Below, one piece after another: positions 8,494-16,211 of a stretch of 64,000 nucleotides of DNA (its first letter is position 1; every line of letters starts with the position of its first letter). Source of the stretch: Chloroflexota bacterium (GTDB taxonomy: Bacteria > Chloroflexota > Limnocylindria > Limnocylindrales > CSP1-4); assembly GCA_019637815.1 (NCBI GenBank), contig JAHBUZ010000017.1, positions 21,349-85,348 on the forward strand, given 5' to 3'. Below the pieces are notes generated by a model. It had not been told where the DNA came from. It saw only the letters and a program-made list of their open reading frames with translations, and searched no databases. Position numbers and translations under genes: made by a program.

Positions 8494-9524
8494 TGGCAGG
8501 CATCATCCGGACCGTCGCGGGCGATATCGATCCGCGCTGGCTGGGCCGGACGATGGCCCACGAGCACGTCCTGTGCGACCTGTCGTTCCGATGGCGTCCA
8601 TCGGGCCACCCCGCCGATGATGGCCCCGTCCGGCTGGGCAACCTCCAGCGGATCCGACGTGCGCAATGGGCATCACGCGACAACCTGCGACTCTGCGATC
8701 CCCTGGTGGCGGGTGCGGAGCTGGCGGCGTTCGCGCGGGCCGGCGGGCAGAGCGTCGTGGAGCTCTCCAACCGGTCCATCGGCCGGGATCTCCGCGGGCT
8801 CCTCGCGGTCTCCCGCGCCAGCGGCGTCCAGGTCGTCGCGGGCACCGGCCTGTATGTGGCCGGCAGCATCCCCGCGGACATGGTCACCGCGAGCGTGTCG
8901 CAGATCGCGGATGCGCTGGAGCGGGACCTCACCGTGGGCGCGGACGGCAGCCCTGTGCGCTGCGGCGTCATCGGCGAGGTCGGCGCAGGCGCGTATCCCA
9001 TGGCGGACATCGAGCGCCGCTCGCTCCGGGCGGCCGCCCTCGCATCCCTGCGGACCGGAGCCGCCATCGTCGTCCACCCGGCGCCCGGGACCGAGTCCGC
9101 CGTCGAGGTGCTGGACGTGCTGCTGGACGGTGGCGCTGACCCTGCGCGGATCTGCGTGGCGCACATCGACGAGCGGCTGCGCGCCGATGTCGATGCCGTC
9201 AGACGGATCGTCGCGCGTGGCTGCACGATCGGCTATGACACCTTCGGACGCGAGGCCTACTACCAGCCGCGGGACCGCCAGCACCCCACCGATACCCAGC
9301 GCCTGGAGACCCTCGTGCGGCTGCTGGACGCCGGGCTGGAGGGGCGCATCGTGCTCTCACAGGACGTGTGCATGCGCATCGACCTGGGTGCGTTCGGCGG
9401 ACCCGGCTACGACCACATCCTCGTGACCATCGTGCCGCGACTCCATGCGGCCGGGGTCCCGGCGACGACCATCGACCGGCTGCTCATCGAGAACCCGGCC
9501 CGGCTGCTGACGATGCCCGCCTGA
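8493..9524 (+). CDS. Phosphotriesterase-family metal hydrolase
   Basis: 343 residues from ATG 8493. The HxH metal pair is His23/His25 in TMAHEHVLCD; further ligands appear in IVVHPAPG, VAHIDER and LSQDVCMR. The bridging position reads VIGEVGAG, a Glu where bacterial phosphotriesterases have a carboxylated Lys; E. coli PHP (YhfV) also uses Glu. Such proteins are mostly lactonases or esterases, not organophosphate degraders. As the last gene of the operon it may act on a lactone or phosphoester intermediate. A convergent gene follows 28 nt later. Confidence 0.88.
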   Translation: MAGIIRTVAGDIDPRWLGRTMAHEHVLCDLSFRWRPSGHPADDGPVRLGNLQRIRRAQWASRDNLRLCDPLVAGAELAAFARAGGQSVVELSNRSIGRDLRGLLAVSRASGVQVVAGTGLYVAGSIPADMVTASVSQIADALERDLTVGADGSPVRCGVIGEVGAGAYPMADIERRSLRAAALASLRTGAAIVVHPAPGTESAVEVLDVLLDGGADPARICVAHIDERLRADVDAVRRIVARGCTIGYDTFGREAYYQPRDRQHPTDTQRLETLVRLLDAGLEGRIVLSQDVCMRIDLGAFGGPGYDHILVTIVPRLHAAGVPATTIDRLLIENPARLLTMPA

Positions 9525-9552
9525 GGACCGGACGCCGCGCGACCTGGTCCGA

Positions 9553-10131
9553 TCAGCCCTCGACCCACGCCGTATAGCCGGGGCACGAGCCTGACTCCAC
9601 CAGCCCGGCCGTGGAGCCCGCCACGACGAGGTACCGATCGACCCGATGTCGCGCGGTCCCTTCGACCTTGCTGCCGCGGTACCAGATCATCTTCACGAGG
9701 ACCCGGAACGACGGCCCCGGTGACGAGGGCCCGCTGACCGCCACCCGCTGCCGGCCGAGCTTGGCGTCCTTGCCCGTGGTCGCTGTCGCCGTCACCACCG
9801 CCGTCCGCCGCACCGTGGTCCACGACTGTCCGGGCCGCTTGCGCTGGACGATCACCCGCCAGCCCACGCGCTGCGTCCCCGATCGTGCGCGGATGCGGGG
9901 CGCCCGCACGTTGATGGCGGTCAGCGGCCCCTCGAACGACGTCGAGGAGCTCGCCCCCGTGTAGCGGCAGCGCGCGCCGGGCTGCGCGAAGGTGTCCTGC
10001 AGGGAGTGCGCACCCACCTTGCCCGTGTCGCGCAGCTCCGTGTCCGCGGCGGCCGGAGCGACGGACGAGACGGCCAGCATCCCTGCCAGCAAGGCGACGG
10101 ACATGCGCCGCCGCCAGGACCGGACCTGCAT
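9553..10131 (-). CDS. Small secreted protein of unknown function
   Basis: 192 residues from ATG 10131 (GGAGG about 5 nt upstream). The signal peptide is clear: MQVRSWRRRMSVALLAGMLA then VSSVAPAAADT with an AxA cleavage site. The mature part has Cys in GARCRYTG and GSCPGYT near its ends, and an intervening set of beta-strand-like segments with many Arg/Lys. No known family is recognised. The layout (two terminal Cys, WxVIVQRxxxGQSW, RVLVKMIWYRG) resembles the secreted protein at 20517 and suggests a small disulfide-closed beta domain. The open frame extends upstream to 10752 without coding character. Confidence 0.7.
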   Translation of the reverse strand: MQVRSWRRRMSVALLAGMLAVSSVAPAAADTELRDTGKVGAHSLQDTFAQPGARCRYTGASSSTSFEGPLTAINVRAPRIRARSGTQRVGWRVIVQRKRPGQSWTTVRRTAVVTATATTGKDAKLGRQRVAVSGPSSPGPSFRVLVKMIWYRGSKVEGTARHRVDRYLVVAGSTAGLVESGSCPGYTAWVEG

Positions 10132-10473
10132 GTGTGCCTCCGTACCGGGGTGTCCAGGTCCCGGGCATGCGATGGACCCGCGAAGCCTGACACACCAGAT
10201 GCCCACCACGCCATCCGTGGCAGTACGGAGCGCCCTACGGATCCGATCGTCCGTAGGGTGAGTCGCCCGAGGCTGACGCGCGAGGATCGCCCTCGGAGCC
10301 AGCGTCGATCGGAGGTGAGCGGGGTGTGACAGCCCGTATGCGATCGGCGACGAGCGGGATCCCGAAGCCGTGCTGGCACGCCGTGCGGCGCCGTACCATC
10401 CCGATGCCTCATGCGTGACAGGCGCACGAGTGACGACCCGGGAGGGATCCGGACATGATCGACGACGGTCGCG
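10132..10473. other. Divergent intergenic region with one inverted repeat
   Basis: This 342-bp stretch separates a minus-strand secreted gene from a plus-strand hypothetical gene and should contain both promoters. The one clear structure is the inverted repeat at 10233-10258. A GGGAGGG ribosome-binding site at 10440-10446 precedes ATG 10455, which opens a 15-codon ORF (10455-10502) overlapping the start of the next gene in another frame. Nothing else recognisable was seen. Confidence 0.4.
10233..10258. repeat. Inverted repeat, 9-bp arms
   Basis: CCCTACGGA at 10233-10241 pairs perfectly with TCCGTAGGG at 10250-10258 around an 8-nt loop. It sits about 100 bp upstream of the minus-strand secreted gene and could be a regulator-binding dyad or RNA hairpin. 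No U-tract follows. Confidence 0.5.
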
Positions 10474-11115
10474 ATGGCTTCGACCTCGCGGGCGGCACAT
10501 GAACGCTATCTCGACGCGTTCCATCAGAGGTGGGCGGCCCTCGACGGGCCCTTCAGGCCGGGTTTTCCGCCCTTGAGCCCGAAACGCGACTTGGGTCTCG
10601 ATCTCGATTCGAGTCCCGACCCCGATGGGCTCGTCCCGCGGACGAGCGAGCGCCTGCACAGTGGACCGCACGTGGCACCGCAACTCGAGGCGCTCATCCC
10701 CACGTCGCTCTGGCAGGATGGCGCGGAGATCGACTCGCAGACCGCATCCCAATGGGCGTCAGGGTTGTTGGATCGCGCACTGCAACGTCTCTCGGTGCGA
10801 CCCCGGGATGTCGTGGTGGTGTGTGGCATGGGTCTCCGAGAGGCCGGGTTGATCGTGAACGTCTACCGCGTCCCCGGCGTGGATGAGGTGGCACTCGATC
10901 GGGAGTTCCGCATCGTCATCACCCGTCCGCATCGCGGCTCGACATGGCAGCGCCGCATGGTCGGCGGTCGAGAGGTCTGGTGGTCGGCGCCGCCTGCGAA
11001 TAGCCCTGATCATGATCCGGGGTTCCACGTCGCCTTCTGGGTAGCAGATGCCTGCGTCGTGCATGTCGCAGGCGACGAAGACCGCATCGAGGCGGCGATC
11101 CCCATGCTGCCGTGA
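10474..11115 (+). CDS. Hypothetical protein
   Basis: 213 residues from ATG 10474; no signal peptide or membrane segment. The start is uncertain: the good ribosome-binding site at 10440 belongs to ATG 10455 in another frame, so either a short coupled leader ORF or a small frameshift is possible. The C-terminal half (WQRRMVGGREVWWSAPP, FHVAFWVADACVVHVAGD) looks like a compact alpha/beta domain. No family recognised. Base composition is lower in GC than the neighbouring operon, and it begins a run of small genes that look like an accessory immunity or defence neighbourhood. Confidence 0.65.
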   Translation: MASTSRAAHERYLDAFHQRWAALDGPFRPGFPPLSPKRDLGLDLDSSPDPDGLVPRTSERLHSGPHVAPQLEALIPTSLWQDGAEIDSQTASQWASGLLDRALQRLSVRPRDVVVVCGMGLREAGLIVNVYRVPGVDEVALDREFRIVITRPHRGSTWQRRMVGGREVWWSAPPANSPDHDPGFHVAFWVADACVVHVAGDEDRIEAAIPMLP

Positions 11116-11315
11116 ACTATCGAGCCTCCCCACGGCGGTCACCAGGCACGGCCACCACACCGCTCCCCAGGGCCGGCGTCGCCGCGGCACTATCGGGCTC
11201 GTCGAGGACGCTCGCTGCGAGCGAGCCCCAGATGCGCTCGTGCGAGACCAGCGTGCCGGTCTCCGATGTGGCGTGTGAGACTTGCGGACAAGACTGCGAG
11301 GAGCATCGTCACGTC

Positions 11316-12290
11316 ATGGCTGGATCGGATGGTCGGGTATCGACGACGCGCGGTCCCTTGACCTGCCACCTCCCGGATGATGGACGGTACGCGTGGTTCG
11401 CCGACTCGCGCGGGAATCTCGTTGCGGTCCTCGACCACATGGACCGGGCATCGCTTCGTGCTGAGGTGGACCGCACGATCGAGAGCCTCTCCACGGACGT
11501 CCAGGCGGTCAGTATCGTCAGGACGGCAACGGTCCAGCTACCGAGCGCCGGAGCAGGGGTGACGATCGTGGACGCGGATCTGTCTCCGTCGGGCCGACTG
11601 CTGTTGCTGCTCTCGGATGGCGAGCGATCCTGGATCCTGGGCGGATCATCGGACCAGCTCCATCGTAACGAGCTGCCAACGGGGTACATGGCACGGTGGT
11701 ACGAGGATGGCGTGATCGTCTGCGGTGGCCCGATCGAGGGCGGGGACACGATCATGCTGGACGACGGGTTCCGGGAACAGGCTCGCCTCGCCCTGGACAC
11801 ACCGACCGAGGTCGTCGCCTTCGACCATGACCTCCTTGCCGCCTATTCGGCGTATGGCAGTCGAGCCACACCAGAGGTGACGCGGTGGTCTCCTCGAACC
11901 GGAACCTCGTGGACATACGATGACCTCCCGGTCGATTCCCAGGACGAATGCATCGCGGCCCTGTCGAGGGTGGATGCCAGAAGGGTGTGCCTCGTCGTCG
12001 AGGACTCCGGGTCGCTCGTGGTCATGGAGGTCGCGTCGGGCTCGTTCAGCATGCATGCGCTTCCTCGTCTCCTCGTCGGCCTGGGAGGCATCGGGACGCT
12101 CGATGGGGGCGGCTGGATGTCCCGTGTCGTGCCCGAGGAGGTCTGGAGCTGGGTCGACCAGGATCGCGTGATGCGCACGAGCCTTGCGCCGGTGCCTGCC
12201 GATGCCCTGGTCCGACCATCGAGCGGTGGGCTCCTGGTCGCCTGGCGCGACTTGACGTATTGGGTCATCCGGATCGACGGTCATCCCTGA
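11316..12290 (+). CDS. Hypothetical protein, possible beta-propeller-like fold
   Basis: 324 residues if translation starts at ATG 11316 (GAGGAG 12 nt upstream). A GTG at 11112 that overlaps the preceding stop would add 68 residues with Arg/Ser-rich, non-coding character, so the shorter form is preferred. Repeated blade-like segments of the form GxYAWFADSRGNLVAVLD, GRLLLLLSDGERSWIL and CLVVEDSGSLVVMEV suggest a beta-propeller or beta-rich fold. No signal peptide. Comparatively low GC and mixed codon use suggest acquisition by transfer. No function can be assigned. Confidence 0.65.
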   Translation: MAGSDGRVSTTRGPLTCHLPDDGRYAWFADSRGNLVAVLDHMDRASLRAEVDRTIESLSTDVQAVSIVRTATVQLPSAGAGVTIVDADLSPSGRLLLLLSDGERSWILGGSSDQLHRNELPTGYMARWYEDGVIVCGGPIEGGDTIMLDDGFREQARLALDTPTEVVAFDHDLLAAYSAYGSRATPEVTRWSPRTGTSWTYDDLPVDSQDECIAALSRVDARRVCLVVEDSGSLVVMEVASGSFSMHALPRLLVGLGGIGTLDGGGWMSRVVPEEVWSWVDQDRVMRTSLAPVPADALVRPSSGGLLVAWRDLTYWVIRIDGHP

Positions 12291-12363
12291 TCGATGAGCT
12301 CGGACACATCGTGCCGGAAGCTGACGGACCCACTTCGGCACGGGACTCGTACGGGGTGGAGCC

Positions 12364-12780
12364 ATGACGGACGAGGATGACGTCGCAGCGATCCGGGATC
12401 GAGTGCTGCTGTACCTCGCGGATCGACGGGCCTTCGAGGAACAGGCACCACGGACGTTCAAGTCGCACCGCAAGGATCCGGAGCGCGATCGGATCCTGCA
12501 GGATGCCTACGACTCCTCCCGTTCGAAGCACATATCCTCGACCATCGAGGGCATCGTGCACTGGAACATGCCGCCGGCCGTCGATCCGAGCACGACGGTG
12601 TTCGTCGACATCAAGGTCAACGGCGACCGTGCGGTGGTGCTGACCGACGAGTCACTGCCGTGGCTGGATGCCCCGGCGAGGTTCAAGTATCGCCTCGATC
12701 GGGAGCACGACGGGTGGCGGCTGAGCGACCGTCGAGGGTATTACCCTTCGGACCGAATCTGGATCCAGGATGTCCTCTAG
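12364..12780 (+). CDS. NTF2-fold immunity-like protein
   Basis: 138 residues from ATG 12364 (GGGGTGGAG just upstream). The C-terminal pattern FVDIKVNGDRAVVLTDESL, FKYRLDREHDGWRLSD, then WIQDVL at the end resembles NTF2-fold immunity proteins (PF15655), which neutralise polymorphic toxins. No toxin gene is adjacent, so it would be an orphan immunity gene. The resemblance is by eye from the conserved tryptophan-rich end of that family and is not certain. Other small SnoaL/NTF2-like proteins are an alternative. Confidence 0.6.
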   Translation: MTDEDDVAAIRDRVLLYLADRRAFEEQAPRTFKSHRKDPERDRILQDAYDSSRSKHISSTIEGIVHWNMPPAVDPSTTVFVDIKVNGDRAVVLTDESLPWLDAPARFKYRLDREHDGWRLSDRRGYYPSDRIWIQDVL

Positions 12781-12803
12781 TCGTTGGCCCTGGTGGTAGC
12801 ACC

Positions 12804-12830
12804 ATGACCCGGACACAGGGGCAACCATGA
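12804..12830 (+). other. 8-codon upstream ORF overlapping the RDD gene start
   Basis: ATG 12804 opens an 8-codon ORF (MTRTQGQP) whose TGA at 12828-12830 overlaps the ATG of the RDD gene at 12827. The start-to-start offset is 23 nt, identical to the short ORFs in front of argG (25098) and the D-threonine aldolase-like gene (62851). Translational coupling is inferred from the geometry. Confidence 0.4.
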
Positions 12831-13360
12831 GCGTCACGAAGGCGACCGCCGGGGGCGAACCGCGTCCGTCCGACGATCGGCGCGCGGCCGCATACGTCGT
12901 GGATCTGGTCATCTTCGTGCCGATCCTCTGGGCGATCTTCGCGGTCCAGGTCTGGCTCGGGATCATCCGTCCGGAGCTCAGCGGGTGGGACCTTGACCCC
13001 ACGGCACTGATCGTGGACCTGCCGCACCTGATCGTGCCGGCGGTCTACTTCATCGGCTGCTGGACACGCAGCGGGCGGACCATCGGGATGCGTCTGTGTG
13101 GCATCCGGGTGGTCCGGGACGACGGCCTCGGCCTCCTGACCGTGCGGGCGGCCCTGAAGCGATGGCTCGCACTCCAGGGGGTCGTCCTCATCGTCTTCCT
13201 GCTGATCGACCGTTCCGGCGACCTCTGGTTCTGGGTGGAGATACCCAAGATGGCCTGGCTCGGCTTCCTGTACTGGTCGATCCACCGTGACCCCCTGGGC
13301 CGGGGCTTCCACGATCGCGTGAGCGGGAGCCGGGTCATCCGTGACACGGGCGTGAGCTGA
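12827..13360 (+). CDS. RDD family membrane protein
   Basis: 177 residues from ATG 12827. The family signature appears as RPSDDRRAAAYVVDLVIF (Arg-Arg-Asp variant) at residues 11-28, followed by transmembrane segments near 21-45, 62-80 and 115-135, and the GRTIGMRLCGIRVVRDDGL loop characteristic of RDD proteins. Function of the family is poorly defined, with some members acting as ion antiporters. It sits among immunity-like genes, in line with occasional association of RDD proteins with secretion or immunity loci. An 8-codon ORF overlaps its start. Confidence 0.85.
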   Translation: MSVTKATAGGEPRPSDDRRAAAYVVDLVIFVPILWAIFAVQVWLGIIRPELSGWDLDPTALIVDLPHLIVPAVYFIGCWTRSGRTIGMRLCGIRVVRDDGLGLLTVRAALKRWLALQGVVLIVFLLIDRSGDLWFWVEIPKMAWLGFLYWSIHRDPLGRGFHDRVSGSRVIRDTGVS

Positions 13361-13422
13361 CCCATGCATGTGGTGGCTACCTTTCCCCGTCGAACCCTTG
13401 GACCCTGTAGGCGGGTGACGAG

Positions 13423-14085
13423 ATGCTGCCGGCGAGCGAGCTGCATGCCATCGGGCGACGGACCCTGCGCGACCGCATGACGTCGCTCGGCTTCCGCAGG
13501 GATCGCAGGACGGGACGTGCCAGCTGGCGACGGACCGAGGAGGGCGTGGAGACCGACCTCGTCGTCGTCCCGTCCGCCCACGACTTCTTCCAGGGTCGGG
13601 GACGGTTCACCATCGAGGTGTCGGAGTGGGACCCGGTCAGCGGCCGTGTGACGAACGAGCGGCTGGCCGTCCTGCTGGACGATGACCAGCGGGAGCGTCT
13701 GCGCGCCCTGATCGACGAGGTGCGCCGCCGGATGCCGCGGCCGGACCCGGATCTCCTGGACGAGCTCACGGAGGACGAGCGCCGCTGGTACCTCTCGGGG
13801 TTCGACCCGGTGAGAGCGCCGTTCCTCCTGTCGGAGGATGTCTGGTTCGAGTACGTGGACGAGCAGGACGCGGCGGCCGCGTTCACGTTCGTGGGCGAGG
13901 TCCTGCCCACGTGCCTGGGCATCCTCACCCGGGTCGGCATCGAGGAGCACGCGCGACGATCCGCGGCAGGCGCGGACGACGATGGATCGCGTCACCTGCT
14001 ATGGGGCCTCGACGCCGTGCTGGGCTCCGGGAGCCGGGACCCCCACGACGCCCCTAGACCTGTGCGCTCCGCCGATGACCGGTGA
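13423..14085 (+). CDS. DUF4304-like protein
   Basis: 220 residues from ATG 13423. The N-terminus has the arrangement of DUF4304: a short helix, then LGFRRDRRTGRASWRRTEEGVETDLVVVPSAHDFF and a strand GRFTIEVSEWDPVSGR, where family members have a GFxxxxxxFxR motif followed by beta-strands. The rest, including YVDEQDAAAAFTFVGEVLP, is helical. DUF4304 proteins are often found in polymorphic-toxin immunity islands. Function is inferred only from this resemblance and the neighbouring NTF2-like gene. Confidence 0.55.
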   Translation: MLPASELHAIGRRTLRDRMTSLGFRRDRRTGRASWRRTEEGVETDLVVVPSAHDFFQGRGRFTIEVSEWDPVSGRVTNERLAVLLDDDQRERLRALIDEVRRRMPRPDPDLLDELTEDERRWYLSGFDPVRAPFLLSEDVWFEYVDEQDAAAAFTFVGEVLPTCLGILTRVGIEEHARRSAAGADDDGSRHLLWGLDAVLGSGSRDPHDAPRPVRSADDR

Positions 14086-14112
14086 CGGGGCCGATCGCGC
14101 GAGCATGAACCC

Positions 14113-14715
14113 ATGAGCCGAGGACTCACCGAGCGCTACCGCGAGACCATCGCCCGGGCGATCGCCGGGCATGGACCCGAGGACCCAGTGGAGCTCTGGA
14201 TGATCCACGAGGCGGTGGACTACCGGGAGCGGGACATGATCGATGCCGCGGAGCTCAACGCGTCGCTCGCGTCGCTCGCGGCCGAGGGTCGTGTCCGGGA
14301 GCTCCCGGGACATCGGTACATCGAGGGCCGCGAGACGGTGGGCTCCACCACCATGACGCCCGTGACGACCGCGGAGTGGGCGGAGGCGCGGCAGGCCTAC
14401 AGCGACTGGTTCGCGCGGGCGTACGCGAGCCTGCCACGGGAGCCCGATGAGGGTCCCCTGCCGGTCCGTCTCCTGGTCGAGCTCCCGGAGCGTGGGGGTC
14501 ACCAGGACGCTCGGGTGATCGATGCGCTCGGCAGGGCGCTGGTCGACAGCGCGGGGCGACTCGGCCTCGAGGCGATCCCGATGGCGGGGTTCGATGAGCG
14601 CGCCTTCGAGGTCTGGACGACCCCGGAGCACCGGGATCGGGTGGTCGGACTCATCGGTGACCTCGCGGCCGACCTCGGCCGGCCGGACATCACGGTCGTC
14701 GCCAAGCCAGGATGA
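14113..14715 (+). CDS. Hypothetical protein with possible winged-helix N-terminus
   Basis: 200 residues from ATG 14113; a 3-codon ORF (ATG AAC CCA TGA, 14105-14116) overlaps its start. Residues about 24-70 (PVELWMIHEAVDYRERDMID, then LNASLASLAAEGRVRELPG) resemble a winged-helix domain. The C-terminal part (RLLVELPERGGHQDARVIDALGRAL to a strand ITVVAKPG) looks like a separate alpha/beta domain. No family recognised and no membrane segment. Confidence 0.65.
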   Translation: MSRGLTERYRETIARAIAGHGPEDPVELWMIHEAVDYRERDMIDAAELNASLASLAAEGRVRELPGHRYIEGRETVGSTTMTPVTTAEWAEARQAYSDWFARAYASLPREPDEGPLPVRLLVELPERGGHQDARVIDALGRALVDSAGRLGLEAIPMAGFDERAFEVWTTPEHRDRVVGLIGDLAADLGRPDITVVAKPG

Positions 14716-14977
14716 GCCGCGGCCGGGTCAGGACCATCTCCCTGTTCTGGCCACGGACCCGCTGACCTCGATCCCGCTTGGCGGACCGTCGCAGCGGATG
14801 TGAGGCGGGCGAGGGCGACCGTCCACCGCCGATCCCGCGGCTTCGGGTCGCGATGCGGGATCCGCGCCGAACCTAGCGGCCGAGTCGATGGATCCCGATG
14901 CGGTGGAGCGGTCTTCCGGTCGACACCCGCCGTTTACATAGGGTATTCGCGGTCGACGGCGCATGTCACACGTGGGC
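14716..14977. other. Intergenic stretch, nothing recognised
   Basis: About 260 bp between a hypothetical gene and the first Uma2 remnant. It contains open frames without coding character and a slightly AT-richer patch at 14932-14950. No promoter with the GTAAG repeat was found here, consistent with the first Uma2 copy having lost its 5' part and promoter. Confidence 0.4.
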
Positions 14978-15013
14978 GTGGAGTTCGCCACCGCGATCGA
15001 CTGGCCGGTGTAG
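14978..15013 (+). pseudogene. 3' remnant of a third tandem Uma2 gene
   Basis: The 12 codons at 14978-15013 read VEFATAIDWPV then TAG. This matches the last residues of the two intact downstream copies (SVDLAAAIDWPA and the same ending DWPI), and the trailing sequence GCGCTGTCC is also shared with the region after copy 1. It is therefore the tail of a formerly complete gene in the same tandem array. Confidence 0.75.
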
Positions 15014-15055
15014 GGCCGCGCTGTCCAGGCTCCCCACGAGCTGTGGGAGGACGCG

Positions 15056-15087
15056 GTAAGGGCGTGGTAAGCCCTGCCCGCTACGAT
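15056..15087 (+). promoter_or_regulatory. GTAAG direct-repeat promoter of Uma2 copy 1
   Basis: GTAAG at 15056-15060 and 15067-15071 (11-bp period), then 10 nt, then TACGAT at 15082-15087, then 6 nt to ATG 15094. There is no TTGACA-like -35. Direct repeats one helical turn apart placed just before a -10 box have the layout of OmpR/PhoB-type activator sites, and the 6-nt gap implies a leaderless transcript. The same arrangement occurs at 15655, 31046-31077 and 21608-21639. Confidence 0.6.
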
Positions 15088-15093
15088 GCGCCC

Positions 15094-15612
15094 ATGCGAA
15101 CGACGTTCGTGATGGACCCGCCACCCATCGTCGAGGACTGGCTCGCGCAGCGACGCGCGCTCGGCCAGGACCGCTATGACGAGGTCTGGGAGGGCGAGTA
15201 CCGCGTGGCACCCATGCCCAAGGGACGACACGGTCGTGTCGAGGTCGAGCTGGTGCGGATCCTGATGCCGCGTGCCGCTCGCGCTGGCCTGGTGGGCAGT
15301 GGCGGCTGCAACATCGGTGCGCCGGGCGACTACCGTGGCCCGGATCAGGCGTACTTCCGCGATTGGCAGGACCTCACCTACTACCCCACGGCGGCCATCG
15401 TGGTGGAGATCCTGTCGCCAGACGACGAGTCCCGCCACAAGCTCGGCTTCTACTTCCGCGCCGGTGTCGAGGAGGTGCTGCTGGTCGACCCGGACTCGCA
15501 CACCGTCGAATGGCTCATGCGAGGGAGGGACGGCCTCGAACCTGCTGACGGGAGCGCGATCCTGGGCATCTCGAGCGTCGACCTGGCCGCCGCGATCGAC
15601 TGGCCGGCATAG
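15094..15612 (+). CDS. Uma2 family (DUF820) endonuclease-like protein, copy 1
   Basis: 172 residues from ATG 15094. The PD-(D/E)XK-type pattern of Uma2 proteins is present: GDYRGPDQAYF with the first Asp, TAAIVVEILSPDDESRHKLGFYF with Glu and Lys, then GVEEVLLVDPDSHTVEW. Uma2 genes are abundant in Chloroflexota and Cyanobacteria; their biological role is unsettled despite the nuclease fold. It is one of three intact 172-residue paralogs in this window. The terminal regions are almost identical to copy 2, while residues about 45-105 differ substantially. Confidence 0.88.
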   Translation: MRTTFVMDPPPIVEDWLAQRRALGQDRYDEVWEGEYRVAPMPKGRHGRVEVELVRILMPRAARAGLVGSGGCNIGAPGDYRGPDQAYFRDWQDLTYYPTAAIVVEILSPDDESRHKLGFYFRAGVEEVLLVDPDSHTVEWLMRGRDGLEPADGSAILGISSVDLAAAIDWPA

Positions 15613-15654
15613 GGGCGCGCTGTCCGAGGCTCCCACGAGCTGTGGGAGGACGCG

Positions 15655-15686
15655 GTAAGGGCGTGGTAAGCCCTGCCCGCTACGAT
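15655..15686 (+). promoter_or_regulatory. GTAAG direct-repeat promoter of Uma2 copy 2
   Basis: GTAAG at 15655-15659 and 15666-15670, N10, TACGAT at 15681-15686, N6, ATG 15693. It is identical to the copy 1 promoter because it lies in the duplicated block, so it counts as independent evidence only through the diverged third gene at 31039. Confidence 0.6.
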
Positions 15687-15692
15687 GCGCCC

Positions 15693-16211
15693 ATGCGAAC
15701 GACGTTCGTGATGGACCCGCCACCCATCGTCGAGGACTGGCTCGCGCAGCGACGTGCGCTCGGCCAGGACCGCTACGACGAGGTCTGGGAGGGCGAGTAC
15801 CACGTGTCACCAGGACCCACCGACCGGCATGGCGATGTCGACTACCAGGTGGTCGGCATCCTCGGTCCACAAGCCCGTGCGGCCAGCCTCCACGGGCGCA
15901 CAGCAGGCAATATCGGGAGGCCAGGCGACTTCCGCGTGCCGGACCAGCTGTACGTTCGGGACCGCGGGGGCGGCCTGTGGCATACGACCGCTGTCATCGT
16001 GGTGGAGGTCCTCTCCCCCGGTGATGAGTCCCGCCACAAGCTCGGCTTCTACTTCCGCGCAGGCGTGGAGGAGGTGCTGCTGGTCGACCCGGATCAGCGG
16101 ACCGTCGAGTGGCTCATGCGAGGGCGGGACGGCTTCGAACCTGCTGACGGGAGCGCGATCCTGGACATCTCGAGCGTCGACCTGGCCGCCGCGATCGACT
16201 GGCCGATATAG
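15693..16211 (+). CDS. Uma2 family (DUF820) endonuclease-like protein, copy 2
   Basis: 172 residues from ATG 15693, the same length as copy 1. The catalytic pattern is kept: GDFRVPDQLYV with Asp, VIVVEVLSPGDESRHKLGFYF with Glu and Lys, and GVEEVLLVDPDQRTVEW. The central portion (residues about 45-100, including SLHGRTAGNIGRPGDF) is diverged from copy 1. Its last 118 bp overlap, on the opposite strand, the 3' end of the BNR-repeat gene, so the two genes converge and share sequence. Confidence 0.88.
   Translation: MRTTFVMDPPPIVEDWLAQRRALGQDRYDEVWEGEYHVSPGPTDRHGDVDYQVVGILGPQARAASLHGRTAGNIGRPGDFRVPDQLYVRDRGGGLWHTTAVIVVEVLSPGDESRHKLGFYFRAGVEEVLLVDPDQRTVEWLMRGRDGFEPADGSAILDISSVDLAAAIDWPI

Larger units (their letters stand above)
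15033..15754. repeat. Tandem duplication: 123-bp identical direct repeats, 599-bp period
   Basis: 15033-15155 is identical to 15632-15754. The identical block covers the intergenic sequence, the promoter and the first 20 or so codons of the two Uma2 genes. The period is 599 bp, equal to one gene plus its upstream region. The final about 100 bp of the genes are also nearly identical, while the middle has diverged strongly. Confidence 0.9.

Noticed and set aside
10455..10502. Possible frameshift joining the 15-codon ORF at 10455 to the gene at 10474
   Set aside because: The ORF has the better ribosome-binding site, but the downstream frame has a plausible own ATG and no homolog is available to prove a longer N-terminus.
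11112..11315. GTG 11112 as start of the beta-propeller-like gene
   Set aside because: It overlaps the preceding stop, but the added 68 residues have no protein-like character; ATG 11316 with GAGGAG is preferred, with uncertainty.
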